A stretch of DNA of 12,210 bases from an uncultured Bacteroidales bacterium (GCA_937901025.1 CALCGR010000084.1:1-12210); one strand, 5' to 3'. Numbered from the stretch's first letter, positions 1-7,010 are shown. The notes: generated by a model from the letters alone, not told the origin. Translations and numbers: made by a program.

Positions 1-646
1 CCACACCTTCGAGTACTTGACCTTTCTCAAGACCGGTAACGATCTCTTTGCGTTGTGCTTCCATCTCCGCCTCGATGAGGGCTTTATGGGAAACAACAGC
101 GTTCCGGTATTCTTGATTGACTTTCACAATCTTGAATTCCATCGTCTTGCCGACGAACTGGTCGTAATCGCGAATCGGCTTAACGTCGATCTGACTACCC
201 GGCAGGAAGGCTTCCATGCCTAAGATGTCTACGATCAAACCGCCTTTCGTGCGACATTTGATATATCCGTTAACGATCTCGCCTTTGTCGCAAGCCTCGT
301 TCACGCGATCCCAGCTGCGGCTCGTGCGGGCTTCCTTGTGGGAGAGCACGAGTTGACCCTTGCGGTCCTCTTGCGTTTGAATATAGACTTCTACTTTGTC
401 GCCTACCTTCAAATCGGGATTGTAACGGAACTCCGTTGCGGGGATGATACCGTCGGATTTAAAACCTACATTAACAACTACTTCGCGTTTGTTGATGCTC
501 ATTACCGTGCCTTCAACGACTTCATTGTCCTTGATAGCGTTTAGGGTTTGATCATACTTAGCGAGGATTTCTTCGTTTTGTGCGCCTTTCGATTCATTCT
601 CGTAGGCATCCCAGTCGAAGTTCTGGAGAGATAAATTTTCTGCCAT
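1..646 (-). CDS. rpsA: 30S ribosomal protein S1, N-terminal part (3' end of gene outside window)
   Basis: The open frame reads leftward from the ATG at 644-646 off the left edge with no stop, giving 215 codons. After an acidic N-terminal stretch (residues 1-40) there are two S1 (OB-fold RNA-binding) domains, about residues 42-105 (starting EVVEGTVMSI, with VNVGFKSDGIIP) and 122-190 (GEIVNGYIK, with GGLIVDILGMEAFLPGS). A third begins at about 205 (GLEKGQVLEGV). The repeated pattern of 'V.G.V' strand, glycine turn, 'FLPGS' and 'VSHKA' is diagnostic of ribosomal protein S1, which sits on the small subunit and helps bind and unfold mRNA. Bacteroidota S1 proteins usually have about six such domains, so roughly two thirds of the protein lies outside. 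It has its own promoter and a leader of about 80 nt, and is separated from the secreted-protein gene upstream of it. The start is supported by the promoter position and by the first S1 domain beginning 40 residues in. Confidence 0.96.
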   Translation of the reverse strand, partial: MAENLSLQNFDWDAYENESKGAQNEEILAKYDQTLNAIKDNEVVEGTVMSINKREVVVNVGFKSDGIIPATEFRYNPDLKVGDKVEVYIQTQEDRKGQLVLSHKEARTSRSWDRVNEACDKGEIVNGYIKCRTKGGLIVDILGMEAFLPGSQIDVKPIRDYDQFVGKTMEFKIVKVNQEYRNAVVSHKALIEAEMEAQRKEIVTGLEKGQVLEGV

Positions 647-664
647 AATAACAGAGTTAATAGT

Positions 665-676
665 TAAACATGTTTA
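665..676. other. 12-bp perfect palindrome in the rpsA leader
   Basis: TAAACATGTTTA is a perfect inverted repeat 18 bp upstream of the rpsA start codon, inside the predicted 5' untranslated region. It contains an ATG that is not in frame with rpsA. It could be a DNA operator, or an RNA element involved in S1 autoregulation, which is known for E. coli rpsA. A chance AT-rich palindrome is also possible, and no function is claimed. Confidence 0.35.
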
Positions 677-733
677 GCTTTCTCCTCGTGCAGAAGTGCG
701 CCCATGCGAACGCCTTTTCCGCGAAAAAGCGTG

Positions 734-765
734 CAAAGGTACGACTTTTTTTTTATATATGCAAA
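734..765 (-). promoter_or_regulatory. Bacteroidota-type promoter for rpsA
   Basis: Read on the minus strand, a TTTG -33 box (762-765) is followed by a 20 bp spacer (742-761) and a TACCTTTG -7 box (734-741). This matches the TTTG/TAnnTTTG consensus of the Bacteroidota primary sigma factor exactly. Transcription should start around 727-730, leaving a leader of about 80 nt before the rpsA ATG. The spacer is very rich in A and T. Confidence 0.88.
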
Positions 766-766
766 T

Positions 767-780
767 AAATTTGCAAATTT
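767..780. other. 14-bp perfect palindrome next to the rpsA -33 box
   Basis: AAATTTGCAAATTT is a perfect inverted repeat lying one base beyond the -33 box of the rpsA promoter on the upstream side. The position would suit an operator or an AT-rich upstream activating element. AT-rich palindromes occur by chance in such spacers, so the assignment is only suggestive. Confidence 0.35.
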
Positions 781-801
781 TTGCCGTTTTTTGCCTTTCG
801 C

Positions 802-815
802 GCGCATTTCTGCGC
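802..815 (-). terminator. Small GAAA-loop hairpin after the secreted-protein gene; possible weak terminator or 3' end
   Basis: On the minus strand GCGCA-GAAA-TGCGC forms a 5 bp perfect stem capped by a GNRA-type GAAA tetraloop, 7 nt after the TGA stop of the secreted-protein gene. No U-tract follows on that strand, so it is not a classical intrinsic terminator. It may stabilise the 3' end of the HAD-engB-secreted-protein mRNA or terminate poorly. No better terminator is visible between this gene and rpsA. Confidence 0.35.
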
Positions 816-822
816 ACGTTTT

Positions 823-2019
823 TCATTTTTCTCTTCCAAGGAAATCAAATTGACGTCCCTCCCATTGCAAGATGAGTTGACCGTCTTGCAAAAACTTCTT
901 TACCTTTGGATTGGCTTTGAGGGTGGGGAGCGATGTCGCCTTCTCGGATTGGTGCGACGAACTCTCTAACGCAAAGGGAACGGGATCCATATATTGGGGA
1001 CTCTTTGGATTCGAGCGGTCGCAGTCGATCCAGATACCATACACATCCACATCCTTATCCAGTGTCCAGCGTTTACTGTTCGAGTCCTGAATCAGCATAT
1101 TGATGTGATACGTGTAATAGTTCGGTTTTGCCGGCTTGCTCACCGCCGTAATCTCTAAATCGGCATCCCAGATGGCAACACCATAATACCCGCTTTCCGC
1201 CTTGGAACTCGGCAGATAAGCACCTGAGCAGTCTTGACCGCAAGACTTGGTGGCGTGGATATATCCGGCCCTTCCGTCCGTCCAAGAGGCGTGGTATTTA
1301 CCCGCAATCGAATATTGACTATACGTGAGAATCTGCAACCACACCATCGGAACCGCCTCCTCGTCCTCTGCCTGAGCCAAAGTCAAGTCCACACTCCAAT
1401 ACGGATAACTGCCGGAGAACTTACTGTCACAGGCGTAGAAATCGGCTTGTACATAGTTGATATCCAGTGCATTACCAGCAGGCGGCACAGGACCGTCGCC
1501 GACCTTATATAAGGACACTTGCTTGTACTCGGTGCCCCACTTCTTGTCCTTGTTGTAATAGATGCGGAAGCGGTTGTCGGACGAGAGGAAAAGCAGTTGC
1601 TGCGTCCCCGAATTGGTCTTGATAATCACGCACGGGCTTTGACTCTCTAAAGTAAAGACTTGCGCTCCATTTAAGCCAAAGGTGATGCCGTTGTTTTTCG
1701 CTTTGGAACCGATATATCCTTGGTTATCTCCGGAAATGACTTTAATACCATATTGCCCGCTACCTTCTTTGTTCAGTTGCACCTCATACGCCCCTAAGTT
1801 GTCGGATACGATTTGACCATTGGTCGTCATACTGACCGAGGTAAAGTTCTTGGAAGCATCGTCGCAGTTCCATACATAGGCCTGCGTAGCCGATTTCTCA
1901 TAAACGATAAGGTAGGTGCCCGACCAGTCCTCCTGTTTACTCCCCACGCGCGTATATGTGGTAGAATATAAGGAGAGAAGGGAACCTAACAGAAATAAAC
2001 AAAGGATACAACGTTTCAT
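823..2019 (-). CDS. Secreted protein of unknown function with short C-terminal 'DGQL...G' tail
   Basis: The 398-residue product starts with a clear signal peptide (MKRCILCLFLLGSLLSLYS, probable cleavage near residue 19-22), so it is exported across the inner membrane. Two mature parts are visible. Residues about 22-172 form a beta-rich segment (from DWSGTYLIVYE to YKQVSLYKV) of a kind I associate with extracellular Bacteroidales proteins. After a PVPPAG linker near 178-184, a second beta-rich domain covers about 185-335 and includes four cysteines that could form disulphides (DFYACDS, KSCGQDCSG). The last 27 residues (372-398) contain DGQLILQWEGRQFDFLGREK, resembling the short conserved tails of many Bacteroidales secreted proteins, which suggests cell-surface delivery or anchoring. 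No catalytic motif is recognised. It lies 8 bp after engB and is probably co-transcribed with it, although the functions look unrelated. Confidence 0.85.
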   Translation of the reverse strand: MKRCILCLFLLGSLLSLYSTTYTRVGSKQEDWSGTYLIVYEKSATQAYVWNCDDASKNFTSVSMTTNGQIVSDNLGAYEVQLNKEGSGQYGIKVISGDNQGYIGSKAKNNGITFGLNGAQVFTLESQSPCVIIKTNSGTQQLLFLSSDNRFRIYYNKDKKWGTEYKQVSLYKVGDGPVPPAGNALDINYVQADFYACDSKFSGSYPYWSVDLTLAQAEDEEAVPMVWLQILTYSQYSIAGKYHASWTDGRAGYIHATKSCGQDCSGAYLPSSKAESGYYGVAIWDADLEITAVSKPAKPNYYTYHINMLIQDSNSKRWTLDKDVDVYGIWIDCDRSNPKSPQYMDPVPFALESSSHQSEKATSLPTLKANPKVKKFLQDGQLILQWEGRQFDFLGREK

Positions 2020-2027
2020 AAAATGGG

Positions 2028-2624
2028 TTATTTAAGGTTATTATTCAACTCTGTGATATACGACAGCAATTCCTCCTCCCCGAGGTGGGTCTCGGAACTC
2101 GTCACAAAGATAGGAGGCAATTCCTCCCATGTCTCCAAAAGCGTACGCTTATATTGGTCGATATTTTCACTCAATCGACCCTTCCCGACCTTGTCGGCTT
2201 TCGTGAAAACGATGGCAAAAGGTATGCCGTTTTCACCGAGCCATTGCATGAACTCAAGGTCAATCGCCTGTGGCTGTAACCGACAGTCAATCAGTACGAA
2301 AAGACTGATGAGTTCCTCGCGCATCAGGCAGTAACGCTCAATCATCTTACGCAATGTCTCGCGCTGCTGTTTGCCCGCCTGAGCAAACCCGTAACCGGGG
2401 AGGTCAACAAGGTGCCAATGCTCATCGATCTCGAAGAAATTAATGAGCAACGTCTTACCGGGTTTTTGACTCGTCTTCGCTAACTTAGGGTTATGCGTCA
2501 GCATGTTAATCAGACTCGACTTCCCCACATTACTGCGCCCTATGAAAGCGTACTCCGGCATCGGGGATGACGGACAGTCTTTGACATCCGGACAGGATAT
2601 TTGAAAAACAGCTTTCTGTATCAT
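2028..2624 (-). CDS. engB: Ribosome biogenesis GTP-binding protein EngB (YihA/YsxC)
   Basis: This 198-residue protein has the standard length and order of the YihA/YsxC/EngB family, small Era-like GTPases needed for assembly of the 50S ribosomal subunit. The G1 P-loop is GRSNVGKS (29-36). The switch I threonine is likely in KPGKT (54-58). G3 is DLPGYGFA (74-81), G4 is TKAD (141-144) and G5 is the SSE (176-178). The family-typical GRSNVGKSSLIN and LVDLPGYGFA are both intact, so the protein should bind GTP normally. Its ATG overlaps the TGA of the upstream HAD gene (ATGA at 2621-2624), indicating translational coupling from the promoter at 3326-3357. The secreted-protein gene follows after 8 bp. 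The protein acts in the cytoplasm. Confidence 0.97.
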   Translation of the reverse strand: MIQKAVFQISCPDVKDCPSSPMPEYAFIGRSNVGKSSLINMLTHNPKLAKTSQKPGKTLLINFFEIDEHWHLVDLPGYGFAQAGKQQRETLRKMIERYCLMREELISLFVLIDCRLQPQAIDLEFMQWLGENGIPFAIVFTKADKVGKGRLSENIDQYKRTLLETWEELPPIFVTSSETHLGEEELLSYITELNNNLK

Positions 2625-3283
2625 TTCACTTCGCGTTGAATATATTCCAATAACTGAACCATGTCTTTGAGCACAATATCCGCGCCTCCATCGTATAAAT
2701 CCGTATCTTTCAGCGGACCCGTATTCACGCCGATGGTGAAGATACCGGCGGCCTTACCCGCTTGTATCCCTAAGGGAGCATTCTCGACGACGCAGCAGTC
2801 TTCCTTGGCGCAACCGCTTCCCTCCAATGCCCTGAGATAGGGTTCCGGACGCGGCTTGCCAATGGGGACTTGCAAGGCAGTGACCATACGGTCTTTGCGG
2901 AAGATGCCCGGGTAAAAACCCTCCAATTGATCGAACAAATCCGGCTGTCCGCCACCCGTCACAACCCATATCTGTGCCCCCTGCTCATGCAGATAGGTGA
3001 GCACCTCTTTCATTCCCGGCATTTGGGTCCCTCCGCCGAGACGGCGATAGGCATTCGTCTTTTCTTGATATATGGTTTCGACCTGTTCATCGGTAAAAAA
3101 CAGCCCTTGCTGCTCCGCCAGCATCAGAATGACATCCCGACTGGTTCTACCCTCGTTGATATAACAATCGCGGGGCTCAAAGGTGATTCCATACCTTACT
3201 AACGTCTCCGCCCACGCTTGCGCGTGATTGGGCATCGAGTTCACGAGCACCCCGTCCATATCAAAAAAATACGCTTTTTTCAT
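2621..3283 (-). CDS. HAD superfamily IA hydrolase, beta-phosphoglucomutase/sugar-phosphatase-like
   Basis: The 220-residue protein is a complete HAD subfamily IA phosphohydrolase. Motif I is DMDGVLVNS, with nucleophile D8 and acid D10. Motif II is WVVTG (T109), motif III is GKPRPEPY (K143), and motif IV is VVENAPLGIQAGKAAG (E167, N168). The alpha-helical cap lies at about 15-85 and carries GRTSRD (45-50), a region that contacts substrate in beta-phosphoglucomutases and sugar phosphatases. The likely activity is on a small phosphosugar, but the exact substrate cannot be read from sequence. The start at 3281-3283 is preferred because it sits directly before the nucleophile motif and about 40 nt downstream of the predicted transcription start. 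A longer in-frame reading would begin upstream of the promoter itself. It is the first gene of the HAD-engB-secreted-protein unit, and its stop overlaps the engB start. Confidence 0.93.
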   Translation of the reverse strand: MKKAYFFDMDGVLVNSMPNHAQAWAETLVRYGITFEPRDCYINEGRTSRDVILMLAEQQGLFFTDEQVETIYQEKTNAYRRLGGGTQMPGMKEVLTYLHEQGAQIWVVTGGGQPDLFDQLEGFYPGIFRKDRMVTALQVPIGKPRPEPYLRALEGSGCAKEDCCVVENAPLGIQAGKAAGIFTIGVNTGPLKDTDLYDGGADIVLKDMVQLLEYIQREVK

Positions 3284-3325
3284 TTTGTTTCTTCTCAATT
3301 TCGGTAATTTTCCACAAATCGGGTG

Positions 3326-3357
3326 CAAAAGTACAAAAAAATTTGCACATATCCAAA
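3326..3357 (-). promoter_or_regulatory. Bacteroidota-type promoter for the HAD-engB unit
   Basis: On the minus strand a TTTG -33 box (3354-3357) and a TACTTTTG -7 box (3326-3333) are separated by 20 bp. Transcription would begin near 3319-3322, about 37 nt before the HAD start codon. It overlaps the divergent mltG promoter by 16 bp, each -33 box lying inside the other's spacer. Confidence 0.86.
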
Positions 3358-3373
3358 AAAAAGTGTATCTTTG
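3342..3373 (+). promoter_or_regulatory. Bacteroidota-type promoter for mltG and the polysaccharide operon
   Basis: A TTTG -33 box (3342-3345), a 20 bp spacer and a TATCTTTG -7 box (3366-3373) match the consensus exactly. The start should fall near 3377-3381, giving a leader of about 27 nt before the mltG ATG at 3406. It interlocks with the divergent HAD promoter. No further promoter of this type was noticed up to 10789, so it may serve all seven genes to 10787. Confidence 0.88.
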
Positions 3374-3405
3374 CATGCTTTTTTATACACGTATGCGTGA
3401 AATAT

Positions 3406-4431
3406 ATGCGTAAAATAAGTAAAATAGTCAAAGTAGCCATCCTCGCCCTTGCCCTTTTCGGTGTCGGCCGACTGATTTTCTTCCCCGGGTATATGACGAT
3501 GCGGGGCGATGCGCAGAAGCGGGAATATTTTATCCCCTCTCCGGCCTCGGTGGATTCGGTGGTCTCGCTCTTGCAAGAGGACTATGCTTTCTCACCCAAA
3601 TATTTCTGGAATAAGCAGGTCAAGAAACAGCAATTCACGCAGGTGCGCCCCGGCCATTATACGTTTGGCAAGAAAGAGAAGTTTGAGCAGGTTGTCCGTC
3701 GTCTCAAGAGGGGCGAGGAGACCCCCGTAAGGCTGACGTTTACGTATAACATACGGACGGTGGAGCAATTGGCTCAGCATTTGAGTCGGCAGTTGCTCCT
3801 CGATTCAGCGGCTATTGCCTCCCATATGCTCGATGCTACGTATATGGCTAAATACGGCCTTACTCCCGAGACAGCAATCACGCTTTTCCTGCCGGATACA
3901 TACGAGGTGTATTGGACCGGTTCGGCGGACCAGCTCTTTGACCGGATGGCGAAGGAATATAAGCGTTTTTGGACGGACGAACGTAAGGCCAAAGCCGCTG
4001 AGAAGAAACTGACGCAGAGTGAGGTGGCGACGTTGGCCTCCATCGTGGAGAGCGAGACGAATAACCAAAGCGAATACGCGCAGATTGCGTCTATTTATTT
4101 GAATCGTCTTCGGTTGCGTATCCCGTTACAGGCTTGCCCGACGGTGGTGTTCGCAGAGCGCGACTTCGGAAAGCACAGGGTACTTAAACGCGATTTGGAG
4201 TTTGATTCGCCGTATAATACCTATAAGCATCGGGGGCTGCCTCCGGGACCGATACGGTGTACCCGCAAGAGTACGATAGATGCGGTGCTGAATGCCCCGA
4301 AGACGGATTATCTGTATATGTGCGCCAATCCGGATTTTAGCGGGACGCATGTGTTTACCAAATCGCTTAAGGAACATAATCAGGTTTCGGCTAAATATCA
4401 ACGGGAACTGAATAAGCGGCACGTAAGATGA
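3406..4431 (+). CDS. mltG: Endolytic murein transglycosylase MltG (YceG family)
   Basis: The 341-residue protein has one N-terminal membrane anchor (about 8-27, VKVAILALALFGVGRLIFF) with the rest in the periplasm. A LysM-like region covers about 40-115 (RPGHYTF at 81-87) and the YceG catalytic domain about 115-341. The family signature LASIVESETN (210-219) carries the expected catalytic glutamate (E215/E217 pair), followed by QIASIYLNRL, SPYNTYKHRGLPPGPI (268-283) and HVFTKSLKEHN. MltG cleaves nascent peptidoglycan glycan strands and is thought to set their length. One oddity is LQACPTVVFA (241-250), with cysteine 244 where most family members have aspartate (DPT). The start at 3406 is favoured because the earlier in-frame ATG at 3343 lies inside the promoter; an in-frame GTG at 3397 is an alternative. 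Its TGA overlaps the wzx ATG, making it the head gene of the polysaccharide operon. Confidence 0.95.
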   Translation: MRKISKIVKVAILALALFGVGRLIFFPGYMTMRGDAQKREYFIPSPASVDSVVSLLQEDYAFSPKYFWNKQVKKQQFTQVRPGHYTFGKKEKFEQVVRRLKRGEETPVRLTFTYNIRTVEQLAQHLSRQLLLDSAAIASHMLDATYMAKYGLTPETAITLFLPDTYEVYWTGSADQLFDRMAKEYKRFWTDERKAKAAEKKLTQSEVATLASIVESETNNQSEYAQIASIYLNRLRLRIPLQACPTVVFAERDFGKHRVLKRDLEFDSPYNTYKHRGLPPGPIRCTRKSTIDAVLNAPKTDYLYMCANPDFSGTHVFTKSLKEHNQVSAKYQRELNKRHVR

Positions 4432-5780
4432 CAGGTGTAGAATATATAGGTAAAAAAGATGTGGCATGGAGTTATGCAGCCACTATTTTTTTGATTGGCT
4501 CTTGGGCCATTCTATTGCCATTTATTCTTAATAAGTTTTCCGCTGAAACCGTCGGTATTTGGAATATTTTCCAAACGATAGCGATGCTGGTAACGATCTT
4601 GGATTTTGGTTTCCGTCCCACGTTTGCTCGTAACATAAGCTATATTTTTTCCGGCGTAAGTCGTTTGCAAAAGGATGGGGTGGAGCATGTGGAGAAGAGC
4701 TGTGAAATAGATTATTCGTTGCTTAAAGGAACGCTACTGGCGATGCGCCGGTTCTATCGTTGGATAGCGTTGGGTACGTTTGTGGTGATGGCTACCGCGG
4801 GCACAGTCTACATGCTATATATCTTACGGAAGTATTCCGGGGATTGTCAAGACGCTTTGATTGCCTGGATACTATTGGTGGTGATTAACTGCTATAACCT
4901 TTATACCCTTTATTACGATGCTCTATTGTTGGGCAAAGGGTATGTGAAACGCAATCAGCAGATTACCATCTTGGGTCAGGTTATCTATTTGGGCGTTGCC
5001 ATTGCGTTCATCTATGCCGGTTTCGGTTTGACGGCTATCGTATCCGCTCAATTGATTTCCATCATTATCCGCCGGGTGATGATGTATAAAGTCTTTTTTA
5101 CGCAGGAGATGCGTCAACACCTCAATGCCGCAACCGCGCAAGATGCCCGACCTATTTTGAGCGCGATTGTACCGAATGCCGTGAAGGTAGGACTAACCCA
5201 ATTAGGCGGTTTCTGCGTCAATAAGTCGTCTATTTTTATCGGTAGTGCTTTTTTGACCTTAGAGCAGATGGGTTGTTTTGGTATTACGATGCAAGTGATG
5301 GATGTGTTGGTGCGTTGTTCGACCATCTACTATCAATCTATTTCGCCAAAACTGGCGCAATATAGGGCACAAAATGAGATGGGTGCTCTGCGTCAGAGTT
5401 ACCTTTATAATGTAATCATTGTGCTAGGCACGTTTGTAGGGGTGGGCTTGAGTTGGATATTTTTGGGTGATTGGGCGTTGGGATTGATTCATAGTAAGAC
5501 GTATTTTGTCCCGACGGCGATGTTGGCGGTGATGTTAGTTATCAGTTGGCTGGAGCAGAACCACGCGACCGCAGCGGGCTTTATCATGGCGGATAACCGT
5601 ATACCGTTCTTTATCCCGTCTTTGGTTAGCGGAGCGGCAACCCTATTGCTGTTGTGGCTCTTTGTGGGTCCGATGGGGCTTGGGCTATGGGGCTTGATTT
5701 TAGCACCGGGGATAGCGCAAATAGCATATCAAAATTGGAAATGGCCGTTGCAAGTTATAAAGGAACTCAAGAGTAAATGA
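4428..5780 (+). CDS. wzx: Wzx-type lipid-linked oligosaccharide flippase
   Basis: This 450-residue, highly hydrophobic protein has about 12-14 membrane segments, for example 14-34, 44-60, 112-133, 144-162, 181-212, 325-348, 361-376, 396-413 and 417-433. The pattern belongs to the polysaccharide transporter (MOP/MVF) superfamily. LDFGFRPTFARNISY (58-72) after the second segment matches the conserved stretch of Wzx-like proteins, and the C-terminal YQNWKWP (434-440) is of a type I associate with Bacteroidales O-unit flippases. It would move undecaprenyl-diphosphate-linked repeat units from the cytoplasmic to the periplasmic face of the inner membrane. It is coupled at both ends: its ATG overlaps the mltG stop and its TGA overlaps the start of the next gene (ATGA each time). 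Base composition resembles mltG rather than the glycosyltransferases. The glycan carried cannot be predicted. Confidence 0.88.
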   Translation: MTGVEYIGKKDVAWSYAATIFLIGSWAILLPFILNKFSAETVGIWNIFQTIAMLVTILDFGFRPTFARNISYIFSGVSRLQKDGVEHVEKSCEIDYSLLKGTLLAMRRFYRWIALGTFVVMATAGTVYMLYILRKYSGDCQDALIAWILLVVINCYNLYTLYYDALLLGKGYVKRNQQITILGQVIYLGVAIAFIYAGFGLTAIVSAQLISIIIRRVMMYKVFFTQEMRQHLNAATAQDARPILSAIVPNAVKVGLTQLGGFCVNKSSIFIGSAFLTLEQMGCFGITMQVMDVLVRCSTIYYQSISPKLAQYRAQNEMGALRQSYLYNVIIVLGTFVGVGLSWIFLGDWALGLIHSKTYFVPTAMLAVMLVISWLEQNHATAAGFIMADNRIPFFIPSLVSGAATLLLLWLFVGPMGLGLWGLILAPGIAQIAYQNWKWPLQVIKELKSK

Positions 5781-7003
5781 CGATCTATTTTATTTTTATA
5801 GTATTGTGTCTTATCTTCGCTTTTGTTTTTGATAGGCAAGATGAGAAAAGTAAATTTGAGCAATTTGCTTTTTGGTCCTTATGCTTATATCTTATTTGTT
5901 TATCAGGCTTTAGTTATGGGCTAGGAGGAGACAAATTCTCCTATATGCAGGATTTTGTCGAATTGCCCTTAGATATCTCCATATTGACCTATGTGAAGGA
6001 ACAATTTCTGGAGCAAACGTATATGCCATTGTGGAGTATAATCAACTATCTATGTAAGGAATGGTTTGATTCTTTTTATGTGGTACAATTTATTGAGTCA
6101 ATAGTTGTTAACGTAAGTATTTGTTACGTAGCGCGCAAATATACAAATCATCATTTCCTGTTTTTAATTTTATTCTTTGTGTCTGAAATCTTCTTCCAAT
6201 TTAATACGGAAGTTATGCGAGAAGGTTTTGCTATAGCGATTGGATTGATTATTATTTACAAATATGAGCAGAAACAAAATATTATTAGGTATCTTATAGG
6301 TGTTGCAATAGCATTATTATTTCACCTCTCTGCCATTATACTTATTCTTTATCCATTGTTTGCAAAGATACGGGTAGTTGTTTCTAAGAAAAATTTTGCA
6401 ATATTTTGTATATCGGTTGTGGCTGTATGGGCAGTCTCTGACTTAGTGGTTACTGATTTGATGCCCCATTTACCTATTATTTCCGAATCGGTAAAGCTTA
6501 AGGTCTTATCCTATATGGGTATAGGTACAACCATTTTCGGATTTGGAAATTTGTTTTGTCGATATATTATTCTTCCATTCATAGTGGGTTCGTATTTCCT
6601 GCGTTATAATGCAGATGATGGATTAATACACACATCGGCTAAACATATTTTACTATTTGAGTTAGCCATTGGCGGTCTCATCTGTGTTGTTGGCTTCGGT
6701 TTCGTAAGATTCTTTAACTACGTACGTATTATAAACTTATGCTGGCTAACGATATTAGTCGCTAATTATTTTAGAGAACAAAAACATCTACTTGCTCGCA
6801 CTTTTGTTATTTTGCTCTATTCGTTATTTTCGTTCCTACAATGGAATACCTATTTTCCCGATACGAAAGCTCACTTTTATGATTTATTTGTACCTTATAC
6901 TTCCATCGTTAATGAAGATAGTTGGGTGTTTGAACGAGAGTATATATATGAGGAGGCTATAACGTCTATCGAAGGTAATAAAGCTCAACGAGAGATAAAA
7001 TAA
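5777..7003 (+). CDS. wzy: EpsG-family (Wzy-type) polysaccharide polymerase
   Basis: The 408-residue protein is almost entirely membrane segments (about ten or eleven) with one larger loop. It shows EpsG/Wzy-like landmarks: a GGDKFSYMQDF loop (50-60) after the second segment, FNTEVMREGFAIAIG (142-156) with conserved-looking R148, FHLSAIILILYP (182-193) with H183, and an aromatic, charged end (VPYTSIVNE, 372-380). Such proteins join flipped repeat units into polymer at the periplasmic face of the inner membrane. Wzy proteins vary greatly in sequence, so the call rests on topology, these landmarks and context: directly after a flippase and before four glycosyltransferases. The start overlaps the wzx stop (ATGA), and the next gene follows after 7 bp. 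G+C falls abruptly here: two sampled 60-base lines gave about 27 and 37%, against about 53% in a wzx line. A membrane acyltransferase is less likely because no such motif is seen. Confidence 0.82.
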   Translation: MTIYFIFIVLCLIFAFVFDRQDEKSKFEQFAFWSLCLYLICLSGFSYGLGGDKFSYMQDFVELPLDISILTYVKEQFLEQTYMPLWSIINYLCKEWFDSFYVVQFIESIVVNVSICYVARKYTNHHFLFLILFFVSEIFFQFNTEVMREGFAIAIGLIIIYKYEQKQNIIRYLIGVAIALLFHLSAIILILYPLFAKIRVVVSKKNFAIFCISVVAVWAVSDLVVTDLMPHLPIISESVKLKVLSYMGIGTTIFGFGNLFCRYIILPFIVGSYFLRYNADDGLIHTSAKHILLFELAIGGLICVVGFGFVRFFNYVRIINLCWLTILVANYFREQKHLLARTFVILLYSLFSFLQWNTYFPDTKAHFYDLFVPYTSIVNEDSWVFEREYIYEEAITSIEGNKAQREIK

Positions 7004-7010
7004 TTACATT

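Noticed and set aside
802..830. Plus-strand terminator (hairpin followed by a T-rich run)
   Set aside because: On the plus strand the hairpin is followed by T-rich sequence, but no plus-strand gene leads into it.
1234..1512. Plus-strand open frame antisense to the secreted-protein gene
   Set aside because: No recognisable domain or promoter; it mirrors codon bias of the real minus-strand gene. Similar antisense frames over engB (2023-2334) and mltG (3774-4068) were dismissed for the same reason.
2105..2139. Possible internal promoter for the secreted-protein gene inside engB
   Set aside because: A minus-strand TATCTTTG (2105-2112) exists, but the nearest TTTG (2136-2139) leaves a 23 bp spacer and the bases encode conserved-region residues of EngB. 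Too weak to call.
3284..3376. Upstream extension of the HAD hydrolase by 31 residues
   Set aside because: The extra start lies upstream of the predicted promoter and transcription start, and the 220-residue form begins right before the nucleophile motif as usual in the family.
3343..3405. Upstream ATG for mltG at 3343
   Set aside because: It overlaps the -33 box at 3342-3345, so it cannot be on the mRNA; the translated extension is low-complexity and resembles no MltG N terminus.
3393..3413. Six-codon leader ORF overlapping the mltG start
   Set aside because: ATG CGT GAA ATA TAT GCG TAA lies in the short leader, but nothing in its codons suggests attenuation and such tiny frames are common by chance.
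5822..5858. TAAATTTG inside wzy as an internal promoter
   Set aside because: No TTTG at a 19-21 bp spacing (nearest gives 25 bp), and the region is AT-rich coding sequence.
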